DNA of 64,000 bases from Rhizobium viscosum (GCF_014873945.1 NZ_JADBEC010000001.1:2026001-2090000); one strand, 5' to 3'; counted from the stretch's first letter, positions 17,893-27,217 are shown. The notes: generated from the letters alone by a model not told the origin. Numbers and translations are program-made.

Positions 17893-18300
17893 GCTGTCCA
17901 GTCTGTCTCTCCGCACCATTTTAAGTCGCCGGTCTGCCGTATCTTCGGGCCGGCCGTTGCCAGGAAAATTCAATAGGCTTCCGCCTCGGTTCTCGCGCTG
18001 CACAATCGGCCGATCCAAGTCTTTGCTGTAGCCGATTTCCGCATGGGTTGCATAGCGAGACTCTATCTAAATGTGGCGCCGTTGCATTTCGGCAATGCCT
18101 TACCTGTCGAGGCACTTCTCGCTCCGATGAAATTATGGCGAAAGTTCCACCGCAAGTGCAGATTTCGGCTGCACTGCGGAAAAAATCGGTCAGTATGGCG
18201 ACCGATGCGGGCAAGCGTAACATTCGCGCGAAGAATGCAATTGATGGTAGTGTTTTCGAGTGGGCTATATTGAGGAGGCGCTGAGGCCGCGCACCCGTAC
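17893..18300. other. Gene-free stretch
   Basis: Between the start of the M48 gene and the end of the MFS gene. Two overlapping plus-strand frames of 76 and 78 codons (18043 and 18048) have no ribosome site and no recognisable features. I see no clear promoter, repeat or RNA. Confidence 0.5.
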
Positions 18301-19872
18301 TTACTCCGCGGCTTCGGCGGCGACGTTGGTCTGACTGGTCTTCTGTTCGCCGGCGCGGGGCAGCTGCACCGGCTTCAGCATGATGGCGGCGACCAGACCG
18401 ATCAAAGCAATGCCGCAGGAGGTCATGAACAGTGGCGAGAAGGCGGAGGCGTAAGCATTGGCCACCGCTTGGCGGCTGGCTTCGGGAAGTGCTGCCATCA
18501 TTTTCGGCGTCAGCTCCTCGATATTGGCCACGCCCGGGATGGAGGAGCCGAGCCTGCCGAGCTGCGATGCAATGATCGCACCGTAGATGGAGATGGCAAT
18601 CGAGGCGCCGCCCATGCGTGACAGCGTGACCGAGCCGGTTGCAGCACCCACATCGCGGGCCGGTGCGGCATTCTGAACGCCGATGACCGGAACCTGCTGA
18701 GCAAGGCCGATACCGATGCCGTGCAGCAGCATGATCGCGCCGATGAAGGCAATCGGTGTGCCGGCATGAACCTGAGAGATCAGCGCGAAAGCAATGGCGC
18801 TGCAGGTGAGGCTGGCAATGGCGAAGGGCTTGTAACGGCCGGTTTTCGAAATGATGCGGCCGGCATTCAAGGAGCCGCAGACGAGACCGCCTGTCAGCAG
18901 AATGAAGAGCAGGCCAGCGCCCGATGGCGAAAGGCCCGTCGTCGTCTGCAGGAAGAGCGCGAGATAATTGACCATGCCGATAGCGATCGCACCGCCCATA
19001 ATCGAGATCACAAGCAGCAGGCTGAATGTCGAATTGCGGAAAAGCGGCAGCGGTACGATAGGCTCCGGCGCCCGGCGCTCGACTAAAACCCAGGTGATAG
19101 CGCAAACGATACCGAAGGCGACGATGCCGATGCTCTGCGGCGAGATCAGCGCACCAAAGAGCTCGCTGCTGTCGGTCGCAAGCACGATGCTGGTTGTCGT
19201 CAGCGCCAGCAGGAGCGCTCCGGCGTAGTCGATCTTCGGCCGGCGATGCGGCTTGCGATACGGCAGCATGAAGGCGAGGCCGGTGAGTACGATGAAGCCG
19301 ATCGGCACGTTGACGAGGAAGATGGAGCGCCAGCCGAAGAGATCGCTCATCGTGCCGCCGAGGACAGGGCCGATGGCGCCGGAGGCCATCAGGACCAGAC
19401 TGGAATAGCTCTGATAGCGGGCGCGTTCGCGCGGCTCGAAGAGGTCGGCGTTGACGGCGAAGATCGAAACCATGATGCCGCCGCCGCCGAAGCCCTGCAG
19501 CACGCGGGCGGCAATCAGCGTGTTCATCGAGACGGCGAGACCGCAGACAGCGGAGCCCACCGTGAAGATCGCTATCGCCGTCATCATCACATATTTGCGG
19601 CCGAAGAGATCGCCGAGCTTGCCGTAGAGCGGCATGACGGCGCTGAGCGCCAGCAGGTAGGCCGAACCGATCCAGCCGAAGCGGTCCAGATGACCGAACT
19701 CGCCGACGATGGTCGGCAGCGCGGTGGAGACGATCTGATTATCCAGCGTCGCCATGAACATGGCGGTCATCAGGAAGAAGAAGAGGATGAGCCGCCGACG
19801 GGGATCCGTTACGAGCGGTGCGGGGGCAAGTTGCATATCCATGGGATGGGCCATTTCGCTATGTCGGTGCAT
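18301..19872 (-). CDS. MFS multidrug efflux transporter, DHA2 (14-TMS) family
   Basis: 523-residue inner-membrane drug:H+ antiporter. Motif A (LYGKLGDLFGRKYVMM) lies between TM2 and TM3. The N-terminal TM1 has the family word TLDNQIVSTALPTI. About 14 membrane segments can be counted. It is divergent from a MarR regulator 86 bases away, the usual arrangement for an efflux pump repressed by a ligand-sensing MarR protein. Starts at 19872, 19854 (MAHPM) or 19842 are all possible; none has a strong ribosome site. Substrate unknown. Confidence 0.9.
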   Translation of the reverse strand: MHRHSEMAHPMDMQLAPAPLVTDPRRRLILFFFLMTAMFMATLDNQIVSTALPTIVGEFGHLDRFGWIGSAYLLALSAVMPLYGKLGDLFGRKYVMMTAIAIFTVGSAVCGLAVSMNTLIAARVLQGFGGGGIMVSIFAVNADLFEPRERARYQSYSSLVLMASGAIGPVLGGTMSDLFGWRSIFLVNVPIGFIVLTGLAFMLPYRKPHRRPKIDYAGALLLALTTTSIVLATDSSELFGALISPQSIGIVAFGIVCAITWVLVERRAPEPIVPLPLFRNSTFSLLLVISIMGGAIAIGMVNYLALFLQTTTGLSPSGAGLLFILLTGGLVCGSLNAGRIISKTGRYKPFAIASLTCSAIAFALISQVHAGTPIAFIGAIMLLHGIGIGLAQQVPVIGVQNAAPARDVGAATGSVTLSRMGGASIAISIYGAIIASQLGRLGSSIPGVANIEELTPKMMAALPEASRQAVANAYASAFSPLFMTSCGIALIGLVAAIMLKPVQLPRAGEQKTSQTNVAAEAAE

Positions 19873-19894
19873 TGTGTGCTAATGTCATGTATTT

Positions 19895-19914
19895 GTCAAT
19901 GGCACATTACTGAC
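19895..19914. promoter_or_regulatory. Candidate MarR operator between pump and regulator
   Basis: An imperfect dyad GTCA-N12-TGAC lies in the 86-base AT-rich divergent intergenic region, where a MarR dimer would be expected to bind. Weak match; no known consensus for this regulator. Confidence 0.3.
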
Positions 19915-19958
19915 GTTGGCATATTTTATTTTCAGCTCCGGTCTGTTATGGTTCCGTC

Positions 19959-20483
19959 ATGAACGAGACCTTGACCAAAACAAGAACGACCGAGCTTGAT
20001 GATCCCTCGGACAGTGTGCCCCGCATCGGCCGCACCATGACGCGCATGCGAATGATGACAGGACGTCGGCTGATCGGCCGCCTGGCGATTCAGAGTGTGG
20101 CGCCGGATCTGGAGCTTTCGCATCTCGACGTACTCGATGCGGTGCGCCGTGCACAGGAAAACGGCGAGGTGACGGTCGGCGCTATCGCCGAGATGCTGCG
20201 CATTGATCCGTCGAGGGCAAGCCGCGTTGTGTCCGATATGGTGGGCCGCAACGTCCTGCGCCGTGAGGCTTCGCAGGCGGATGCGCGGCGTATCGTCGTC
20301 GTGATGACCCCGCTCGGGAAGGATCTGCTGGCGGAAATCCGGGCCCAGAAGCTCGCCTTCGTTTCCGAAGTCGTGCGGGACTGGCCGCAGGAGGAAATCG
20401 ACACTTTCTCGCGGCTGTTCGAGAAATTCATCGGCGGCTACGAGACGATTTTCCTTTCTCGCGACAAGGATACGCCGGGATGA
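19959..20483 (+). CDS. MarR-family transcriptional regulator
   Basis: 174 residues with the MarR winged helix: helices around LSHLDVLDAVRRAQ, the recognition region VGAIAEMLRIDPSRASRVVSDM, and the wing VLRREASQADARRIVVVMT. Helical ends would form the dimer interface. The gene is divergent from an MFS pump, its probable target. The N-terminal 30 residues are disordered and variable. Ligand unknown. Confidence 0.9.
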   Translation: MNETLTKTRTTELDDPSDSVPRIGRTMTRMRMMTGRRLIGRLAIQSVAPDLELSHLDVLDAVRRAQENGEVTVGAIAEMLRIDPSRASRVVSDMVGRNVLRREASQADARRIVVVMTPLGKDLLAEIRAQKLAFVSEVVRDWPQEEIDTFSRLFEKFIGGYETIFLSRDKDTPG

Positions 20484-20576
20484 AGAAATTAGTCTGAGCG
20501 TTTGATCTCGCTCAAGCCGACCCGTCCAAGGCAAGCCTAAGTCTCTCCTCGTTCGACGACATCAGGAGAGATTCAC

Positions 20577-21251
20577 ATGAAACATCATCCGCTTCGGCTG
20601 AGGGGTATTTTTGCCGCTATCGTTTTCGCATCCTTCGGGCATGCGGCGCTTTCGGCCGATCTGGCGCCTTCGGCGGGCGCGCCAATGACCACGCAAAGCC
20701 CATGGCAGGTACGCCTGCGTGCACTTGGCGTGATCACGCGCGACAACGGCTCGGTCGACGGCATTCCCGGATCCGGTCTGTTCTATTCGGACACGGTGAT
20801 TCCGGAAGTGGATATCTCCTATTTCTTCACCGACAATATTTCCGCGGAGCTCATTCTCGGCACGACCTATGCCAATGTGCATGGCGAAGGCTCTATTGCC
20901 GGCCTCGGGGAAATCGGCAAGACGTGGCTGCTGCCGCCGACGTTGACGCTGCAGTATCATTTCACCGATTTTGGTGCCTTCCAACCCTATCTCGGTGCCG
21001 GTGTGAACTATACAGTCTTCTACAATCAGTCCGGCAAGAGCGCCGACAGCCTCGATGTGAAGAACACATTCGGCGTCGCGCTGCAGGCCGGTTTCGACTA
21101 CATGTTCGATGAACATTGGGGTGCGAACCTGGATGTGAAGAAGATCTTCCTGCGTCCCGATTTCGATGCGACAGTCGGCGGTGCCGATGTCAGCGGCAAG
21201 GCGAAACTGGATCCCTGGCTGATCGGTGCCGGTGTCACCTATCGCTTCTAG
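20577..21251 (+). CDS. OmpW-family outer-membrane protein
   Basis: 224 residues: a signal peptide (IFAAIVFASFGHAALSA) and then an eight-stranded beta-barrel of the OmpW type. Family words are WQVRLRALGVI, VIPEVDISYFFTDNISAELI, LGAGVNYTVFYNQ and AGVTYRF; the last ends in the C-terminal Phe needed by the BAM machine. OmpW proteins form narrow channels for small hydrophobic molecules. Followed by a 20-base perfect palindrome that may end the transcript. Confidence 0.9.
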   Translation: MKHHPLRLRGIFAAIVFASFGHAALSADLAPSAGAPMTTQSPWQVRLRALGVITRDNGSVDGIPGSGLFYSDTVIPEVDISYFFTDNISAELILGTTYANVHGEGSIAGLGEIGKTWLLPPTLTLQYHFTDFGAFQPYLGAGVNYTVFYNQSGKSADSLDVKNTFGVALQAGFDYMFDEHWGANLDVKKIFLRPDFDATVGGADVSGKAKLDPWLIGAGVTYRF

Positions 21252-21262
21252 AGCATTTGATT

Positions 21263-21312
21263 GACACAATTCCGATCGCAAAACCGCTGTACAGTTTTGC
21301 GACAATTGCTTT
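21263..21312. repeat. Dispersed hairpin repeat, copy 1
   Basis: CAATT...GCAAAAC-loop-GTTTTGC...AATTG, a two-layer imperfect palindrome of about 45 bases. A second copy with the same organisation is at 25177-25230. It looks like a REP/BIME-type element of rhizobial genomes. Confidence 0.65.
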
Positions 21313-21320
21313 GAGGGAAA

Positions 21321-21340
21321 GGCACCGGATATCCGGTGCC
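21321..21340. terminator. Perfect 20-base palindrome after ompW
   Basis: GGCACCGGAT/ATCCGGTGCC followed by a pyrimidine run (TCTTCCCCTT). Probably the ompW terminator; the lack of a loop and of a clean T-tract lowers confidence. Confidence 0.45.
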
Positions 21341-21380
21341 TCTTCCCCTTCACCCCCCGTTTGCGCTATGGGCAATGCCC

Positions 21381-22031
21381 ATGAGCCAATCCACCTTCAC
21401 CATCCTGCTCGGCGGGGCACTCAGCCTTACGGATCGTCTGCGCGACGCCGTGCGGGACAGCCGGTTTATCGCGGCCGACGGTGGCATGCGGCATGCGGCG
21501 GCGCTGGGCGTGGTGCCGGAATTGTGGGTTGGCGATTTCGATTCCACACCGCCCGATCTCGACGGCGCCTTTCCTGGCGTGCCGCGCCAGCCCTATCCAG
21601 CCGCAAAGGCTGCAACGGATGGTGAAATTGCCGTTGCCGAGGCAATCGAGCGTGGTGCGAAGCGCCTGATCCTTGCAGGTGCGCTGGGCGGCGAACGGTC
21701 CGATCACGCGTTGCAGCATCTGCTCTATGCCGTGGAGCTGGCGGAAAAAGGCTTCGACATGCTGCTGACCTCGGGCAGCGAGGAGGCCGTGCCCTTGCTT
21801 CCTGGCTCGCTGGAGCTCGATCTTCCGCCGGGCAGCCTGTTTTCCGTGCCAGGCTTCAGCGAGCTGCGTGGCCTGTTCATCGAAAATGCCCGCTATCCGC
21901 TCGCCGACTTCCATTTGCCCTTCGGCTCGTCGCGCACCATTTCCAATGTGGCGGAAGGCCCTGTGCGCTTTTCGCTTGCCAGCGGCAGGGCCATCGTGCT
22001 CGCGCGGCCCTATGATCTTTCCGGAGTCTGA
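21381..22031 (+). CDS. thiN: Thiamine diphosphokinase
   Basis: 216 residues. Transfers pyrophosphate from ATP to thiamine to make TPP. The catalytic N-terminal domain has FIAADGGMRHAAALG, ELWVGDFDS and DGEIAVAEAI. GGERSDHALQHL and the C-terminal beta-domain word TISNVAEGPVRFSL complete the family pattern. The start at 21381 (MSQSTF) is preferred over the GTG at 21336. The ABC-F gene starts 3 bases after its stop. It would allow thiamine salvage, bypassing ThiL. Confidence 0.88.
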   Translation: MSQSTFTILLGGALSLTDRLRDAVRDSRFIAADGGMRHAAALGVVPELWVGDFDSTPPDLDGAFPGVPRQPYPAAKAATDGEIAVAEAIERGAKRLILAGALGGERSDHALQHLLYAVELAEKGFDMLLTSGSEEAVPLLPGSLELDLPPGSLFSVPGFSELRGLFIENARYPLADFHLPFGSSRTISNVAEGPVRFSLASGRAIVLARPYDLSGV

Positions 22032-22034
22032 TAC

Positions 22035-23858
22035 TTGGCGCCCCCCATTCTGAAACTCGACGACATCTTCCTGAGCTTCGGCGGCACGCCGCTGCTGGCG
22101 GGCGCTGCCCTGCAGGTGGAGCCCTGCGACAAGATCTGTCTTGTCGGCCGCAACGGTTCGGGCAAATCGACGCTGCTGAAGATCGCCGCCGGCCTCGTCG
22201 ATGCTCAGTCCGGTGACGTCTTCCGCCATCCGGCGTCCACGGTGCGCTATCTCGAGCAGGCGCCGGATTTTGTCGGCTTTGAAACCGTGCAGGCCTATGC
22301 CGAAGCTGGGCTTGGACCGGGCGACGACCCCTACCGCGTCACCTACCTGCTCTCTCATCTGGGGCTCACCGGCGAAGAGAACCCGAATAACCTGTCCGGC
22401 GGCGAGGCGCGCCGCGCCGCGCTTGCACGCGTGCTGGCGCCGGAGCCCGATATTCTGCTGCTCGACGAGCCGACCAACCATCTCGACCTGCCGACGATCG
22501 AATGGCTGGAAGGCGAATTGCAGAAGACGCGCAGCGCGCTGGTGCTGATCTCGCACGACCGCCGCTTTCTGGAAAAAGTCTCGACGGCGACCGTCTGGCT
22601 CGACCGCGGTACGTCCCGTCGGCTCGATAAGGGCTTTGCGTTTTTCGAAGCCTGGCGCGATCAGGTGCTGGAGGCGGAAGAACTGGAGCAACATAAGCTC
22701 GGCAAAGCGATCGAGCGTGAGGAGCACTGGCTGCGCTACGGCGTGACCGCACGGCGTAAACGCAATATGCGCCGCCTCGGCGAGCTGCAGACGATGCGTT
22801 CGCAGTATCGTGGCCATAAAGGGCCGCAGGGAACGGTACAGGCAAGCGCTTCCGATGCGCAGGAATCCGGCAAGCTGGTGATCGAGGCCGACAAGATCAC
22901 CAAGAGCTATGACGACCGGCCGATCGTCGCGCCGTTCTCGATCCGCGTGCATCGTGGCGATTGCATCGGTCTCGTCGGCCCGAACGGCGCCGGCAAGACG
23001 ACGCTCCTGAAGATGCTGACGGGACAGCTTGCGCCTGACAGCGGTACGGTGAAACTTGGCACCAATCTCGAAATCGCCACCCTCGACCAGAAACGCGAGG
23101 ACCTGAATCCCGAGGATACGCTCGCCAATTACCTGACGGACGGGCGCGGCGAGAATCTCCTGGTCAATGGCGAGCAGCGGCATGTGACCGGATACATGAA
23201 GGAATTCCTGTTCCAGCCGGAGCAGGCGCGCACGCCGATCAAGAATCTCTCCGGCGGCGAACGTGCTCGGCTGATGCTGGCGCGCATCCTGTCGCGGCCG
23301 ACGAACCTGCTCATACTCGACGAACCGACCAACGATCTCGACATCGAGACGCTGGATCTCTTGCAGGAGATCGTCACGGGCTTTGCCGGCACTGTCATCC
23401 TCGTCAGCCACGATCGCGACTTCCTCGACCGGACGGTGACCTCGACGATTGCACCAGCCAATCCGGAAACGCCTGATGGACGCTGGATCGAATATGCCGG
23501 CGGCTATTCCGACATGCTGGCGCAGCGCAAGGGTGCGGCCGAGGAGCGCCGCAGGGCCGAGAAGGCGGCGGAAAGGCCTAAGGCGCCCGAGGCTGCTGTC
23601 GCCACGCCCACCGCCTCGAAGGGTAAGCTCTCCTACAAGCAGAAATTCGCGCTCGAAAACCTGCCGAAAGAAATGGCCAAGGCGGAAGCGGAGATCGGCA
23701 AGCGTGAGGAGAAGATGGCCGATCCGAACCTCTTCACCAAGGATCCGGCAACCTTTAACCGACTGGCGTCCGAGATGGAGAAGCTGCGCGAAGGCCTGAC
23801 GAAGATGGAAGAGGAATGGCTGGAACTCGAAATGCTGCGCGAGGAGCTGGAAGGCTGA
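22035..23858 (+). CDS. ABC-F family ATPase (Uup-like)
   Basis: 607-residue soluble protein with two ABC cassettes and no membrane segment. Cassette 1: GRNGSGKST, LSGGEARRAALAR, LLLDEPTNHLD. Cassette 2: GPNGAGKTT, LSGGERARLMLAR, LILDEPTNDLD. Both ATP sites look intact. A charged linker joins them, and the C-terminal 85 residues are coiled coil, as in Uup, which binds ribosomes or branched DNA. ABC-F proteins act on the ribosomal E site. The TTG start gives MAPPILKLDDI, a typical N-terminus, 3 bases after thiN. Confidence 0.92.
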   Translation: MAPPILKLDDIFLSFGGTPLLAGAALQVEPCDKICLVGRNGSGKSTLLKIAAGLVDAQSGDVFRHPASTVRYLEQAPDFVGFETVQAYAEAGLGPGDDPYRVTYLLSHLGLTGEENPNNLSGGEARRAALARVLAPEPDILLLDEPTNHLDLPTIEWLEGELQKTRSALVLISHDRRFLEKVSTATVWLDRGTSRRLDKGFAFFEAWRDQVLEAEELEQHKLGKAIEREEHWLRYGVTARRKRNMRRLGELQTMRSQYRGHKGPQGTVQASASDAQESGKLVIEADKITKSYDDRPIVAPFSIRVHRGDCIGLVGPNGAGKTTLLKMLTGQLAPDSGTVKLGTNLEIATLDQKREDLNPEDTLANYLTDGRGENLLVNGEQRHVTGYMKEFLFQPEQARTPIKNLSGGERARLMLARILSRPTNLLILDEPTNDLDIETLDLLQEIVTGFAGTVILVSHDRDFLDRTVTSTIAPANPETPDGRWIEYAGGYSDMLAQRKGAAEERRRAEKAAERPKAPEAAVATPTASKGKLSYKQKFALENLPKEMAKAEAEIGKREEKMADPNLFTKDPATFNRLASEMEKLREGLTKMEEEWLELEMLREELEG

Positions 23859-23962
23859 TCCGATAAAAATTTCCTGAAATGTCGGATCGGGTGGTTTTTC
23901 TGCGTCCTTGGGCCGAGCGTGATCAACGGCATGGTGCCGCCACGTCAGAACGGAGATTTTTC

Positions 23963-24361
23963 ATGCGCATGATTTTCGTGAACCTGCCGGTCAAGGACCT
24001 CGTCAAGTCGAAGGAATTCTTCTCGGCGCTCGGCTTTTCCTACAATCCGAATTTTACCACTGACGATGCTGCCTGCATGATCGTCGAGGAAAACATCTAT
24101 GTGATGCTGCTGACCCACGGTCATTTCCGGCAGTTCATCGAAGGCGATATCGCCGATACGACGAAGGGCAAGGAAGTGCTGACCTGCCTTTCGGCCGGCA
24201 GCCGCGATGAGGTGGATGACTACCTCAAGAAGGCGCTGGCAGCGGGCGGCAAACCCTGGAAGCCGATCCTCGACATGGGGCCGATGTATGGGTGCAGCTT
24301 CCAGGACCTCGACGGTCATGTCTGGGAAATCATGTACATGGATATGTCTGCGGCCGGTTAA
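23963..24361 (+). CDS. VOC-fold protein (glyoxalase/extradiol superfamily)
   Basis: 132 residues, beginning MRMIFVNLPVKDLVKSKEFF, typical of one-domain VOC proteins that dimerise. It ends DMGPMYGCSFQDLDGHVWEIMYMD, with the conserved His and Glu near the C-terminus. Cytoplasmic, reaction unknown; relatives are annotated as lactoylglutathione lyase-like. The start at 23963 has a CGGAG ribosome site; the frame from 23879 is too long. Confidence 0.85.
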   Translation: MRMIFVNLPVKDLVKSKEFFSALGFSYNPNFTTDDAACMIVEENIYVMLLTHGHFRQFIEGDIADTTKGKEVLTCLSAGSRDEVDDYLKKALAAGGKPWKPILDMGPMYGCSFQDLDGHVWEIMYMDMSAAG

Positions 24362-24525
24362 GCCAGTTTTCTAAGGGGCGTTCGCGGACTCCGGCGCCTG
24401 GAATCGGATTGTCGGGGTCCGTTTTCCTCACTTTTCCTTGATTCGCCCGTGCTGCGTCATGCGGCATAGAGTACCGCTCCGGCAGCCGGGGATCGTGCCG
24501 ATCAATGGCGACAAGGAAGAGTCAC

Positions 24526-25155
24526 ATGTCTCGCAAATACTATACCAGAATATTCATCGCGCTTGCCGCAAGCAGCTTCATCGCGCTCGGCCTTTCGCAG
24601 GCGGCGAGTGCCCAGGAAAACCAGCGCGTGCGCGTACGCGGCACGATCGAGAGCCTCAATGGCGACACGCTAACCGTCAAGACCCGCGAGGGCAGCGATG
24701 CGACGGTGGCGCTCAAGTCTGGTTGGAAGGTCTCGGGTATCAGGAATGCTTCCGTCGATGATATCAAGGTCGGCGATTTCGTCGGTGTCGCCTCCTTGCC
24801 GAAAGGCACAGGTCCCGATGGCGCGATCGAGGTGCTGATCTTCCCGGCCGCAATGAAGGGCACCCGCGAAGGCAGCCGTCCATGGGACCTGCAGCCGAAC
24901 AGCTCGATGACGAATGCGACCGTCAGCAATGCGGTCAAGGCCGTCGACGGCCACACGATCACGCTCACTTATCAGGGCAAGGAAAAGACCATCTCGATTG
25001 CCGAGGGTACGCCGATCGTCACCTTTGCGCCGGCAACGAAGGACGATCTAAAGCCGGGCGCCGGAGTTATCGTCATGGCGGAAAAGGCAGCCGATGGCAG
25101 CATCTCGGCCGCGCAGGTCGCCGTCGGCATCAACGGCGTGATTCCGCCGATGTAA
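24526..25155 (+). CDS. Exported DUF5666-like protein
   Basis: 209 residues. The signal peptide IALAASSFIALGLSQAASAQ is cleaved after ASA. The mature part has two similar beta-rich units, one with VRGTIESLNGDTLTVKTREG and one with VKAVDGHTITLTYQGKE, the pattern of DUF5666/OB-like repeats. Role unknown, probably periplasmic. AAGGAAG lies before the ATG. The dispersed hairpin repeat follows the gene. Confidence 0.65.
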   Translation: MSRKYYTRIFIALAASSFIALGLSQAASAQENQRVRVRGTIESLNGDTLTVKTREGSDATVALKSGWKVSGIRNASVDDIKVGDFVGVASLPKGTGPDGAIEVLIFPAAMKGTREGSRPWDLQPNSSMTNATVSNAVKAVDGHTITLTYQGKEKTISIAEGTPIVTFAPATKDDLKPGAGVIVMAEKAADGSISAAQVAVGINGVIPPM

Positions 25156-25176
25156 GCTTGTCCGGGGTTTCGTTCT

Positions 25177-25230
25177 CACACAATTCCGGAGGCAAAACCG
25201 CTACACGGTTTTTGCTGCAATTGCCCTAGA
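25177..25230. repeat. Dispersed hairpin repeat, copy 2
   Basis: CAATT...GCAAAACCG-loop-CGGTTTTTGC...AATTG, matching the copy at 21263. It overlaps the 3' end of the ABC gene and supplies that gene's stop codon and last residues. Confidence 0.65.
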
Positions 25231-27066
25231 GTGCCGGGGCGGGGCTGCCGCGGCACTCGATCCTGCAGCGGAAGCTGCCGGTTCCTCGTCTGGATTCGAA
25301 GGCAGTGCCTGCAGATGCAGTGTGCGCGGGTGCAGCACTTCCAGATAGGTTTCCGAGCGGCCGATATAAATCATGCCCGTGTCCGGCATGGTGGCGAGCA
25401 GCTTCGTCATCGTGCGCTGCCATTCCGGCTCCATGCCTTCGAGTACTTCGTCGAAGACGACCCAGCGCGGCTTGACGAGAAGCAGACGGGCAAAGCCGAT
25501 TGCCTTCTGTTCATCGGCATCGAGAAGCTTGTCCCAGCGTGCGCGGCTATCGAGGCGGGCGACCAATGAATGCAAGCCGGCAGCCTCAAGCGCGGCTTCG
25601 ACGGCTGCCGTGTCATAGTCTTCGGGTTTTTCGGGGAATGCGATCGCCTCGCGCAGCGTCCCACCCGGCACATAGGCGACCTGCGGGATGAACAGCATGT
25701 CGTCGATCGGCGGCAGACCCATCGTGCCGTGGCCCGAGGGCCATAGGCCGGCCATGGCCCGGAAGAGCAGGCGGCGGTTCACGCTGTGATCGCCGTTTAT
25801 CATGACCTTTTCTCCGGCCTTGATCGTCACGTCTGTCTCGCGCAGGCGGAAGCCACCGCAGTCGTCAATATCCTCACCGAGCTTGGCAACAATCACCACA
25901 TCCTTCAGCGTCAGCGTGTCGGGCGCCGTTTCCTCGTAGACAATGCCATCCTCGAACTTGAAGCCATCATCCATCTCCTGAAGCGCCTGGCGGAAATCGG
26001 TCACGCGCATCAGCGTGGCGCGCCATTCGGCAATCGGGCCAAAGTTGGCGACATACCAGCGCAGCGCCGTGTTGACCTGATTGAAAGCACCGACCGACAT
26101 CATGAGCTGGCCGAAGGTGAGGCCGCCGGAGAAGTAGGCTGGCGCTGCAACGATGATCGGGATGACGATGACCAGCCAGCCATAACCCGCCGAGACCCAG
26201 GTCAGGTTGGTATTCGCCATGGCGAGCCGTTTGATGACAGCAAGGACATTGCTGATATTTTCATTGATGCGTTTGCGCTCGTTCTCTTCGCCGTGCGCCA
26301 CTGTTATTGCCGGCATGTTTTCGTTGGCGTGCATCAGGGCGAAGCGCAGCTCTGCTTCCTGGGAGAAGCGGTCTGCATTGAGCTTGACGAGCTTGCGGCC
26401 AACGACCTGGCTCAATAGCGAGGCCGATGCGGCATAGAAGATCGCCGCCCAGACCATGTAGCCGGGAATGGTGAAGTTATAGCCACTGATACGAAAGATG
26501 AAGCCGCTTGAAAGCTCCCACAAAACGCCGATGAAGCTGACGAGAAGGATGGTTGACTGCAAGAGACCGAGAGCAAGATTGGTGGTGCTTTCGGCGAGGT
26601 TGCGAGAATCTTCATGCAAGCGCTGATCCGGATTGACGCCGAGGATGCCGATGGTGGAGAGCTTGAGGGCACGCTTGCGCTTGAACCATTGATCGACGAG
26701 ATCGCGCGAGAGGCCTTCGCGCATGTAAAGGGCCGTCATCTGGTTCAGCCATGCTTGCAGCACGTTGAGCAGCAGCAGCGCGCCGGCGATCATCGCGAAG
26801 ACTTCGAGCTGGCGGAAGAACTCGCCAAGATCACGACGCTCGAGGGAATCGTAGAAGGGAGCATTCCATTCGTTGAGGATCACCTGTCCGTAGGCGGTCG
26901 CCAGGATGATGACGACAAGCAGGATCGCAAGCCCCACGACCTTGCTGCGAACCTGCGAATTCCAGAATGCGGAGAACATCACTCCAAGTCGATATGTCAG
27001 GCTGAGATCATATCCCACCCGGTCCTGACTCTGGATGCCCTTCCCCCCTTTGACGTCAGTTTTCAT
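25201..27066 (-). CDS. ABC transporter permease/ATPase (YddA type) with degenerate ATPase domain
   Basis: 621-residue half transporter of the YddA/SbmA-related ABC_membrane_2 group. About six membrane helices fill residues 30-330, with the family words ATAYGQVILNEWNAPFYDSLE and AIAEWRATLMRV-like stretches (PIAEWRATLMRVTDF). The C-terminal ABC domain is degraded. The P-loop position reads GDHSVNRRLLFRAMAGLWP (from G425), with Arg where the ATP-binding Lys and Ser/Thr should be. The LSGGQ region reads LDADEQKAIGFARLL, and the H-loop lacks its His (YIGRSETYL). Walker B keeps VVFDE. An inactive or partner-dependent ATPase is inferred. The start at 27066 is preferred over the TTG at 27078. Confidence 0.8.
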   Translation of the reverse strand: MKTDVKGGKGIQSQDRVGYDLSLTYRLGVMFSAFWNSQVRSKVVGLAILLVVIILATAYGQVILNEWNAPFYDSLERRDLGEFFRQLEVFAMIAGALLLLNVLQAWLNQMTALYMREGLSRDLVDQWFKRKRALKLSTIGILGVNPDQRLHEDSRNLAESTTNLALGLLQSTILLVSFIGVLWELSSGFIFRISGYNFTIPGYMVWAAIFYAASASLLSQVVGRKLVKLNADRFSQEAELRFALMHANENMPAITVAHGEENERKRINENISNVLAVIKRLAMANTNLTWVSAGYGWLVIVIPIIVAAPAYFSGGLTFGQLMMSVGAFNQVNTALRWYVANFGPIAEWRATLMRVTDFRQALQEMDDGFKFEDGIVYEETAPDTLTLKDVVIVAKLGEDIDDCGGFRLRETDVTIKAGEKVMINGDHSVNRRLLFRAMAGLWPSGHGTMGLPPIDDMLFIPQVAYVPGGTLREAIAFPEKPEDYDTAAVEAALEAAGLHSLVARLDSRARWDKLLDADEQKAIGFARLLLVKPRWVVFDEVLEGMEPEWQRTMTKLLATMPDTGMIYIGRSETYLEVLHPRTLHLQALPSNPDEEPAASAAGSSAAAAPPRHSRAIAAKTV

Positions 27067-27217
27067 TATTTTTTCCAAAATCGCCCATCACACCATTAAT
27101 AACATGGGGGCGTTACTGGTCCATCAACAGATTCCACCACACATAAAGAAAGCGTGATGGCTTGTGCCGCTGCCTCTATTGACAGTTGATTCGCAGCGCG
27201 ACTGGCGCTAATTAAGA

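Noticed and set aside
18043..18284. Two overlapping plus-strand frames of 76-78 codons
   Set aside because: No ribosome site, no conserved features and cysteine/arginine-rich translation.
17921..19105. 394-codon minus-strand frame overlapping the MFS gene in another frame
   Set aside because: Cys/Arg/His-rich translation typical of an out-of-frame read.
21366..23411. 681-codon minus-strand frame opposite thiN and the ABC-F gene
   Set aside because: Spans two well-supported genes on the other strand and has no family features.
27179..27210. TTGACA as the metA promoter -35
   Set aside because: No convincing -10 at 16-18 bases; the only AT-rich candidate is about 22 bases away.
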